This document shows, one piece after another, positions 53,021 to 62,182 of a stretch of 62,182 nt of DNA. Each line of letters begins with the position of its first letter. Position 1 is the first letter of the stretch. The notes beneath the pieces were generated by a model. That model saw only the letters and a program-made list of their open reading frames with translations, made no database searches and had not been told where the DNA came from. The stretch is from an uncultured Pseudomonadota bacterium. Its GTDB lineage: Bacteria; Myxococcota_A; UBA796; SXON01. Location: NCBI GenBank assembly GCA_903921785.1, contig CAIXRH010000256.1:1-62182 (forward strand), in the 5' to 3' direction. A program made the position numbers and the translations under genes.

Positions 53021-54952
53021 ATGCGTCGTCTCGCGCCCGTGTCCGTCCTTTTGCTCGTCGCCTGCGTCACCGAGAACGCCATCAACGGCAAGAACGACCC
53101 CGCGGGGTTTGACACCAGCACCGACGACTGGACGCCGCCCGACGGCGACACCGCCGACACATCCGCGGACACGCCGCCCGAAGAGTGCAACGGCGTGGAC
53201 GACGACGGCGACGGCGCGGTGGACGAAGACTTCCCCGACGACGACGGCGACGGCATCGCCAACTGCATGGACTGCGCCGCGCTCGCCGAGACACCCGGCG
53301 GCACCGTGGCGGTGCTCGCGGAGTGCGAAGGCACCGGCGTCACCACGGTGACCGACCCCTGGAACGTGGGGATCGAGTGGCAGTACACCACCAGTGGCAG
53401 CGGCGTCATCGTGATGCCCGCCGTAGGGAACATGACCGACGACAACGGCGACGGCGCCGTCGACGACCGCGACATCCCCGACATCGCCTACACCACCTGG
53501 GGCGACAACACGCTCTGCCTGCTCTCCGGCGACGGCAGCGGGCTCATCTTCCAGGTGAGCGGCTACAGCGGGCAGGGAGGCGTCACCATCGCGGACGTGG
53601 ACGACGACGGCGATCCGGAGATCGTGGCGATCACCAACGGCAATGAGATCGCGGCCGTGGACGCCACCGGCGCCGCCGAGTGGACCTCCAACACCTTCGG
53701 GATGATGGCCTACCCCCAGCCCGCCGTGGCCGACCTCGACGAAGACGGGTACCCCGAGGTGATCGGCGACGTGGGCCTGGTCAACGGCGAAGACGGCTCG
53801 AAGATCGCCGAGCTCTCCGGCATCACCAACAGCTGGCGCACGCCAGTGGCCGCCGATCTGGATCAGGACGGCACGCAGGAGATCATCCTCGGCAACGTGG
53901 TCTACGACGACAAGGGCAAGAAGCTCTGGACCAACGGGGGCACCGGCGCGGGCAACTTCGCCGCCGTGGGCGACGTGGACGGCGACCCGGGCGGCGAGGT
54001 GATCTTCGTGAGCGGCTCCACCGCCTACGTACACGACGACGACGGGACGCTGCTCAACACCTTCGCGATCCCCGGCTCCAACCCCGGCCCGCCCGCGATG
54101 GCCGACTTCGACGGCGACGGAGAGGTGGAGATCGCCATCCCGGCCAACACGTACCTCTCCGTGTTCGACATCGACGGCACCAAGCTGTGGACCATGCCGA
54201 TCCAGGACAACTCCGGCCTCGCCGGCTGTTCCGGCTACGACATCAACGGGGACGGCGCCTACGAGGTGCTCTACGCCGACGAGACCGACATGCGCATCTA
54301 CGACGGCACGACCGGGAAGGTGCTCTACGACAACCCCAGCCACGACTCGGGCACCGTATGGGAATACCCGGTGATCGCAGACGTGGACAAGGACGGCTCC
54401 GCGGAGATCATCTACGCCAGCAACGGCGCTACCCAGGCGATCACCGTGCTCGGCCACGCCGGCAGCGGCTGGGCGAAGTCCGGCGAGACCTGGGGCACCC
54501 ACGACTTCGCGGTCACCAACCTCAACGCCGACGGCTCCGTACCGGTCATCCCCGAAGCGAGCTGGCAGAAGTACAACGTCTTCCGCGCCCGCCCCACCGT
54601 GGACGACCCCTCCACGCCCGACCTCGTGGTGTCGATCACCGACGTCTGCGTCGTCTGCGACTCCGGGGCGGCCGAGCTCACCTTCTCGGTGTACAACCAG
54701 GGCGGTCAGGACGTGGACCTCGGCGTGGCGGTGAACCTCTACGCCGACACCGACCTGGGGCTCTCGCTGGTGCACACCGAGGTTTTGCCCGCCATCCCCG
54801 CCGGCACCCGCCTCGACCCCATCGCCGTGGACCTCACCGGCCTCGAGCTCGGAAAGTACGGCTACGTCGCGGTGATCGACGAAGCGGATGGCGAGTCGGA
54901 GTGCGACGAGACCAACAACGTCGACGACTACGAAGAGCAGTTCTGCTTCTGA
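53021..54952 (+). CDS. FG-GAP/VCBS lipoprotein with CARDB-like C-terminus
   Basis: The 643-aa protein has a signal peptide ending LLVAC (Cys15) and an Asp/Thr tether with one MopE-like CNGVDDDGDGAVDEDF motif. FG-GAP/VCBS-type repeats (about 110-500) follow, with DxDxDGxxEI Ca2+ loops (for example VADLDEDGYPEVI), forming a propeller. A CARDB-like Ig domain closes the protein (about 525-640; LVVSITDVCVVCDSGAAELT, DETNNVDDY). It is likely surface-exposed and calcium-binding. The preceding DNA is the tandem repeat region. Confidence 0.82.
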   Translation: MRRLAPVSVLLLVACVTENAINGKNDPAGFDTSTDDWTPPDGDTADTSADTPPEECNGVDDDGDGAVDEDFPDDDGDGIANCMDCAALAETPGGTVAVLAECEGTGVTTVTDPWNVGIEWQYTTSGSGVIVMPAVGNMTDDNGDGAVDDRDIPDIAYTTWGDNTLCLLSGDGSGLIFQVSGYSGQGGVTIADVDDDGDPEIVAITNGNEIAAVDATGAAEWTSNTFGMMAYPQPAVADLDEDGYPEVIGDVGLVNGEDGSKIAELSGITNSWRTPVAADLDQDGTQEIILGNVVYDDKGKKLWTNGGTGAGNFAAVGDVDGDPGGEVIFVSGSTAYVHDDDGTLLNTFAIPGSNPGPPAMADFDGDGEVEIAIPANTYLSVFDIDGTKLWTMPIQDNSGLAGCSGYDINGDGAYEVLYADETDMRIYDGTTGKVLYDNPSHDSGTVWEYPVIADVDKDGSAEIIYASNGATQAITVLGHAGSGWAKSGETWGTHDFAVTNLNADGSVPVIPEASWQKYNVFRARPTVDDPSTPDLVVSITDVCVVCDSGAAELTFSVYNQGGQDVDLGVAVNLYADTDLGLSLVHTEVLPAIPAGTRLDPIAVDLTGLELGKYGYVAVIDEADGESECDETNNVDDYEEQFCF

Positions 54953-55327
54953 TCGGGTAGCCGAGGCGGCCCGGGGGCGATTTTCATCGTTCCCCCTCCC
55001 GTCTCGGCAGGAGCGTCGCGAGCCAGGACAGACGTCGGTGGCGGAGGGTGCCGCCGAGGCCCCCGGATTTTCACCACAGAGGACGCGGAGGACGCGGAGA
55101 CCGGAGGAGGAAGCGGCCCCGGGGCGCGCCTCCCTCTTCCTCTGTGCCCTCCGCGCCCTCCGCGGTGCCCCTCTTCGGACGCCGCGGCCGACGGAGCGCG
55201 CCTCCTGGCCGTGGGCGCCACCGGGGAAAGCGCCGACGCCCGTCCTGGCTCGCGAGGGTGGAGCAGGGCCGGGAGGTGGGACCCAAAACCCCTCCCCCGT
55301 GACCGAAACGCCAGCTTTCAAGGCAGT
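54953..55327. other. 375-bp intergenic region with nested palindrome
   Basis: No gene is supported. It lies between the FG-GAP lipoprotein (plus) and the 3' end of selC (minus), and is dominated by the nested inverted repeat at 55016-55255. Confidence 0.65.
55016..55255. repeat. nested inverted-repeat element next to selC
   Basis: Outer arms 55016-55037 and 55234-55255 match at 20 of 22 positions (TCGCGAGCCAGGACAGACGTCG). Inner arms at 55072-55100 (CACCACAGAGGACGCGGAGG type) and 55139-55167 are complementary at roughly three quarters of positions. The ACCACAGAGGA...CTCTGTG theme resembles known dispersed intergenic repeats in several phyla. Confidence 0.65.
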
Positions 55328-55428
55328 TGGCGGCAGGCCATGAGAATCGAACTCACCGGGCAACCCCTTCCGAGGCGCCCCGACCGGTTTTGAAGACCGG
55401 GGCCGGCACCAGCGCGGCACGGCCTGCC
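55328..55428 (-). tRNA. selC: tRNA-Sec (UCA anticodon)
   Basis: Read on the minus strand, this 101-nt gene has an 8-bp acceptor stem (GGCAGGCC with GGCCTGCC), a 5-bp T stem (GTGAG with CTCAT), and the encoded G discriminator plus CCA. The 8+5 bp pattern is the bacterial selenocysteine form. The anticodon arm is CCGGT-CTTCAAA-ACCGG with anticodon TCA at 55391-55393, and there is a long variable arm. It reads in-frame UGA as selenocysteine. selA, selB and selD are not in the window. Confidence 0.95.
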
Positions 55429-55462
55429 ACTCCGGAGGGTATCGCGGTCGGGGGGCCCGGCG

Positions 55463-55906
55463 CTACTTGCCGTCTTCGGGGAGGAGCCGCCGCCAGGCCA
55501 TCACCCGCACCTGCCCCGGCCCGACGATGGTCCCGACGATCAGCACCGGGTCCCCGGCGAAGCGGCGCAGCTCGGGCGCCTGCTGGTCGTCGAGCACGAG
55601 GGTGGTGCCGGTGTTGCGGTCGTCGAGGAGCACCCGGGCGCCGTAGGCCTGCAGCACGCCGACGAAGCCGCTGGAGCCGTCCCCCGCGTCTTTCACCCGC
55701 CAGTCGGTGACGACCAGTCCGGCCGGCGTACGCGTGCCCTCCACCTCCACGACGCAACCCTGCAGGTAGCGGATGGGCGCGGATGTCTCATCGAGCACCA
55801 GGGCAACCCGGCCGCCCTGGTAGCCGTCGAGGAACACCGTCGTGGGCGTGGGCGCCACCAGACCGGCGCGGGTGACGTGAAAAGCACACCCGAGAAGCAA
55901 GCTCAT
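55463..55906 (-). CDS. small lipoprotein, OB-fold-like
   Basis: The 147-aa protein begins MSLLLGC, an extremely short signal peptide with Cys7. Beta strands follow in an OB-like order (VALVLDETSAPIRYLQGCVVEVEG, GLVVTDWRV, RVLLDDRNTGTTLVLDD, PVLIVGTIV). ATG 55906 was chosen; an in-frame ATG 18 nt upstream would add MEGGMW. No family is recognised. selC lies 34 bp downstream. It is divergent from the pseudokinase gene (86 bp between), so it may be co-regulated with module B. Confidence 0.6.
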   Translation of the reverse strand: MSLLLGCAFHVTRAGLVAPTPTTVFLDGYQGGRVALVLDETSAPIRYLQGCVVEVEGTRTPAGLVVTDWRVKDAGDGSSGFVGVLQAYGARVLLDDRNTGTTLVLDDQQAPELRRFAGDPVLIVGTIVGPGQVRVMAWRRLLPEDGK

Positions 55907-55992
55907 CCACATCCCACCCTCCACGGAGCGCTTGACGGCGACCCCTCGCCAAAGTAGCCTCCTGGCTGGTTCGGACGCTCGCTGGAGCCGAA

Positions 55993-59081
<3,089 letters not shown>

Positions 59082-59085
<4 letters not shown>

Positions 59086-59507
59086 CCCGCTCCGCCTGGG
59101 TGCTCGCCGCCCTGCTCCTCGCGAGCGGCTGCGCGAAGCACCACGCCATCCTCGGCCAGGTGATCGACCGCAACGGCAAGCCCATCGGCCGCGCCAACGT
59201 GGCCCTCGCGCCCGGCAACGTGGAGATCATCACCGACGACGACGGCCGGTTCATGATCGACTACCTCCGCGACGCCGAGGGCACCCGGGTGAAGCTCGGC
59301 CGGCGCACCGACTACAAGGTCGAGTACTTCAAGGTCGGCTACCACCCCAGCGAAGCGGCGTTCTACTACAAGAACGGCGAGCTGGTCCTCGACCCGGTCA
59401 CGCTGACCGAAGACACGATCCACGTGAGCGAGGCGGGCGGGCAGTTCGATCCGGCCACCGCTCCGGACCGCGGTCAGGACGGCGGCGGAAGCTACGAGGG
59501 GGAGTAG
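59082..59507 (+). CDS. carboxypeptidase-regulatory-like lipoprotein (module B)
   Basis: The 141-aa protein has a signal peptide ending LASGC (Cys17). One carboxypeptidase-regulatory-type beta domain follows (AILGQVIDRNGKPIGRANVA, DDDGRFMIDYL, YKVEYFKVGYHPSEAAFYY) and an acidic Gly-rich tail. It is the counterpart of the protein at 21382-21810, with the same landmarks, but here it is lipid-anchored. ATG 59082 overlaps the pseudokinase stop, and its own stop is directly followed by the next GTG. Confidence 0.8.
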
Positions 59508-60638
59508 GTGCGGTTCGGCGGGCTCGCGCTCCTCGCGGGGCTCGTCGCGTGTGGCACCGAGGACTCGGAGCCCACGCGGTCCGTCTCGCCGATCGAGGCG
59601 ACGTGGATGGCCAAGATCGTGAAAGATCCCGGCTCGTTCACCACCCGGGTGTCGGCTTCACGTGAAGGGTGGATCGCGGTCCATCGAAACGACTGGAGCG
59701 CGGCGGTCGCGGCGGGCGGAGACCCCGCATCCCGCGCCCATGGCGAGCTCGCCCGCTACTACCGGGTGCTCGCCGAGCTGGACGGCGAGGTGTGGGCGCG
59801 TCTGGGCGAACGTTGGCGCGCCCGCGGTCCCCTCCCCGCCGGCTCCCAGATCGACTGGTTCGTCGGCACCGCGCTCAACGACGCCGGCCGCGAAGAAGAA
59901 GCGAAAGCCTGGCGCTCGGGCGACAACCCCGACGCGACGATCACCGCGCGGAAGGCCCTCCACGACACCATCCGGGGTGGAGCTGGTGACGCCGCGGCGC
60001 TGCGCGCACCCGGCTTCGCCACGTTGTTGCACGAGCCGGCCGACGGCGGCACGCGGGACCTGAGCGACCCGTGGCTCCTGCACACCCTCGCGCTCGATGA
60101 AGCGCGTCGCGCCAGCGCCGCCCCGCCGCTGGACCCTTCGCTCTTCTCCGGCGACCTCGGCGCCCCGCTCGCCCTGCCCGAACCCGACACCGACCCGGTC
60201 GCCGACGCCGATGCCTGCCGGGAGCGGGTGCGCGCCATGGACGCCGAGCTCGACGCCTGGCGGGTCGGCGCCACCGCCGCCGCGAGCCCCGACGGACTCG
60301 CGCTCCTCCACGACCTCCGCCTCGTGGACGCCACCCGCGCCCGCGCCCTGGTCGACGCCGCCGTCGGCGCGCTCGACGCGGGGCGCCCCGCCTGCGCCCT
60401 CGCCCTGGGGCAGCTCGCGCTCGACCACGAGTCGCCCCGCGAAGTCGGACCTGCCAATTCCCCCACGCTCTTCGCGGTGGTGGCCAGCGCGGACCTTCGC
60501 GTCGGCCGCACCCGCGAAGCGCTCGACGCCATTGACGTGCTCGCCCACGACGCCCCCGAGGTCGAGGGGCTGGCCGAGACGCTCGGCACCCTGGTGGTGC
60601 TCGAGGGCCTGGACCGCCGCGGCGACAGCCGCGAGTGA
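59508..60638 (+). CDS. helical lipoprotein of module B
   Basis: The 376-aa protein (GTG start immediately after the previous stop) has a signal peptide ending LVAC (Cys15). It is Ala/Asp-rich and alpha-helical. It resembles the lipoprotein at 18693-20042, including SRAHGELARYYRVLAEL, and like it precedes a family-5 binding protein. Shorter by about 70 residues. Probably a holder or accessory factor for the binding protein; unknown family. Confidence 0.72.
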   Translation: MRFGGLALLAGLVACGTEDSEPTRSVSPIEATWMAKIVKDPGSFTTRVSASREGWIAVHRNDWSAAVAAGGDPASRAHGELARYYRVLAELDGEVWARLGERWRARGPLPAGSQIDWFVGTALNDAGREEEAKAWRSGDNPDATITARKALHDTIRGGAGDAAALRAPGFATLLHEPADGGTRDLSDPWLLHTLALDEARRASAAPPLDPSLFSGDLGAPLALPEPDTDPVADADACRERVRAMDAELDAWRVGATAAASPDGLALLHDLRLVDATRARALVDAAVGALDAGRPACALALGQLALDHESPREVGPANSPTLFAVVASADLRVGRTREALDAIDVLAHDAPEVEGLAETLGTLVVLEGLDRRGDSRE

Positions 60639-60652
60639 ACCCTGGATACCCC

Positions 60653-62158
60653 ATGAACCGATCGATGCTCTCCGCCCTGCTCCTGCTCCCGCTCGCCGCC
60701 TACGCGGGCAACCTCCGCTACGCGGAGGACCAGGCGCCCGCCCTGCTCAACCCCGTCTTCGGCGCCTCGATGGCCGAAGCCCGGGCCAACGAGCTGGTCT
60801 TCGAGAGCTTGTACACCGACAACCCCGAGCTGCAGACCACGCCGGCGCTCGCCGAGTCCGCCGAGGTCGCGGCCGACAAGCTCTCGATGGTCGTGACGCT
60901 CCGCTCGGACGTCACCTGGCACGACGGGCAGGCCTTCTCCGCGGACGACGTCGTCTACACCGTGAAGACCATGCAGGACAAGGCCACCGCGTCCACCGAA
61001 TACGGGCGGGTCTCCTGGATCAAGGACATCTCCGCGGACGACGCGACGCACGTGCGCATGACGTTTGTGCACCCCGAGGTCCGCCCGGAGGACAAGCTCT
61101 TCTTCAAGATCCTCCCCAAGCACAGCTTCGCCGCCGGGCCGATGAAGCGCACCGACCCGTTCCGCACCAAGCCAATCGGCACCGGGCCTTGGAAGGTCAC
61201 CCAGTTCAACGAAGACAACTCGGTCACGTTCTCCAAGAACCCCGGGTGGCGGAGCTCGGTGGGCATCGACCAGGTGACGCTCCGCGAGGTGGCGGACAAG
61301 AACTACCAGGCGAAGCTCGTGCTCTATGAGAGCCTGGAGGCGCTGGTGCGGGTGCTCCCGCGGGACCTCGCCATCCTCCAGAACAACCGCAAGGTGGAGC
61401 TGTACCCCTACCAGACCAACTCCTGGTGGTACCTCGGCTACAACCTCAACCGCCCGCTGCTCGCCAACGCCTCGGTTCGCCACGGGATCGCCGATCTGGT
61501 CGATGTGGACGCGCTCCTCGCCCCCGTCGGGACGGGCGCCCGCATCAGCGGCCCGTTCGTGCCGTCGAGCCCCTACTACAACCACGACGTGACCCTCGCC
61601 GAGCCCGACGACGACGCCGCGGCGACCCTCCTCGCCCAGGGTGGGCTGGTGAAGACCAACGACGACTGGACGCAGGGTGGCCGCCCCGTGGTGCTCACCG
61701 CGGTGGCCCACAAGTCGGTGGAGAGCGTGCAAGAGGTGGCGATCAACCTCCAGTCGCAGCTGCAGACGGCGGGGATCCAGCTCAAGGTCGACTTCCTCGA
61801 CGACGCCGAGTGGAAGCAGCGGGTGTGGAAGGACCACGACTACGACCTGCTGCTGAGCCAGTGGACCTTCGACCGCAACGAAGACATTCGTGAACAATTC
61901 CACAGCCAAGGCACCCGGAACTTCGTGGGCTACGCCAACCCGGCGGTAGACACGTTGCTCGACAAGGCCCGCGACGCCACCGACCCCTTCGTGCGCAAGG
62001 CCGCGCTCCGCGACGTGCACAAGCTCGTCGCCGCCGACCAGCCGATGGTCTTCTTGTGGACGCTCGACAGCTACGCGGCCCTCTCGGTGAAGGTCAAGAA
62101 CGTGGTGGTGCACCCGTTCTACTTCTTCACCTTCGCCCCGCAGTGGGGGCTCAAGTAG
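60653..62158 (+). CDS. family-5 solute-binding protein (module B)
   Basis: The 501-aa protein has a signal peptide (about 1-18, ending AYA) without lipobox. The SBP_bac_5 pattern follows: ALLNPVFGAS, LRSDVTWHDGQAFSADDVVY (family signature), GTGPWKVTQF, ISGPFVPSSPYYN and QWTFDRNEDI. It is a paralog of the protein at 17112-18683. An in-frame GTG at 60635, in a GTGA overlap with the previous gene, is an alternative start that adds six residues. Its cognate permease and ATPase genes are expected beyond the right edge. Confidence 0.88.
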   Translation: MNRSMLSALLLLPLAAYAGNLRYAEDQAPALLNPVFGASMAEARANELVFESLYTDNPELQTTPALAESAEVAADKLSMVVTLRSDVTWHDGQAFSADDVVYTVKTMQDKATASTEYGRVSWIKDISADDATHVRMTFVHPEVRPEDKLFFKILPKHSFAAGPMKRTDPFRTKPIGTGPWKVTQFNEDNSVTFSKNPGWRSSVGIDQVTLREVADKNYQAKLVLYESLEALVRVLPRDLAILQNNRKVELYPYQTNSWWYLGYNLNRPLLANASVRHGIADLVDVDALLAPVGTGARISGPFVPSSPYYNHDVTLAEPDDDAAATLLAQGGLVKTNDDWTQGGRPVVLTAVAHKSVESVQEVAINLQSQLQTAGIQLKVDFLDDAEWKQRVWKDHDYDLLLSQWTFDRNEDIREQFHSQGTRNFVGYANPAVDTLLDKARDATDPFVRKAALRDVHKLVAADQPMVFLWTLDSYAALSVKVKNVVVHPFYFFTFAPQWGLK

Positions 62159-62182
62159 GGGTGGAGGGGCGCCCCGCGGCCA

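Noticed and set aside
52994-55420. Open frame of 808 aa on the minus strand
   Set aside because: Antisense to the FG-GAP lipoprotein; the Val/Asp-rich product mirrors the Asp-rich repeats on the other strand.
59759-62113. Open frame of 784 aa on the minus strand
   Set aside because: Antisense to the helical lipoprotein and solute-binding protein, both well supported.

Overview
This 62-kb, very GC-rich window looks like chromosome from a Myxococcota-like (deltaproteobacterial) organism, probably an uncultured one. Signs of this are a MYXO-CTERM-like C-terminal tail (gene 36204-36986), many short-signal lipoproteins whose lipobox Cys is followed by Asp/Ser/Thr-rich tethers, MopE-type Cys/Asp repeats, FG-GAP and NHL propeller lipoproteins, Hanks-type kinases, hybrid histidine kinases, and dense GTG/ATG starts overlapping upstream stops. 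A tRNA-Sec gene (selC, 55328-55428) shows that the genome decodes UGA as selenocysteine. There are no rRNA genes, CRISPR arrays, insertion sequences or phage genes.

Layout. 1-4276: a lipoprotein with ASH-like Ig domains (minus), an unknown protein and a two-domain PilZ-like protein (plus). 4338-11196 (minus): an Mla-type lipid transport operon with two different MlaE permeases, MlaF and MlaD, followed by an SGNH hydrolase, a GNAT acetyltransferase, a NUDT19-like Nudix hydrolase and an S8 peptidase. 11519-22834 (minus): an eleven-gene operon (module A) of envelope proteins, a family-5 solute-binding protein, a complete Dpp/Opp-type ABC transporter, a barrel-like protein and a propeller protein. 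A catalytically intact membrane Ser/Thr kinase is transcribed divergently from it. 24744-28411: a large lipoprotein and a CorA transporter. 29054-31489: an Lhr-type helicase. 31541-36986: small lipoproteins, four tandem propeller lipoproteins and the MYXO-CTERM protein. 36983-38898: an acyl-CoA carboxylase alpha subunit split into two genes. 39127-54952: MopE/FG-GAP lipoproteins, two hybrid histidine kinases, GrpE, a DUF4340 protein and SlyX. 55328-55906: selC and a small lipoprotein. 55993-62158 (plus): module B, a membrane pseudokinase fused to the same C-terminal domain found in module A, then a carboxypeptidase-regulatory-like lipoprotein, a helical lipoprotein and a second solute-binding protein. 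Module B runs to the window edge.

The most interesting system is the pair of paralogous modules A and B. Each combines a Hanks-type kinase fold (active and separate in A, catalytically dead and fused in B), a Pro/Ala-rich stalk with a shared alpha-helical domain, a small carboxypeptidase-regulatory-like protein, a helical lipoprotein and a Dpp-type binding protein. I infer a kinase-linked solute uptake or sensing apparatus. Intergenic regions are rich in palindromic repeats, five of which I describe.
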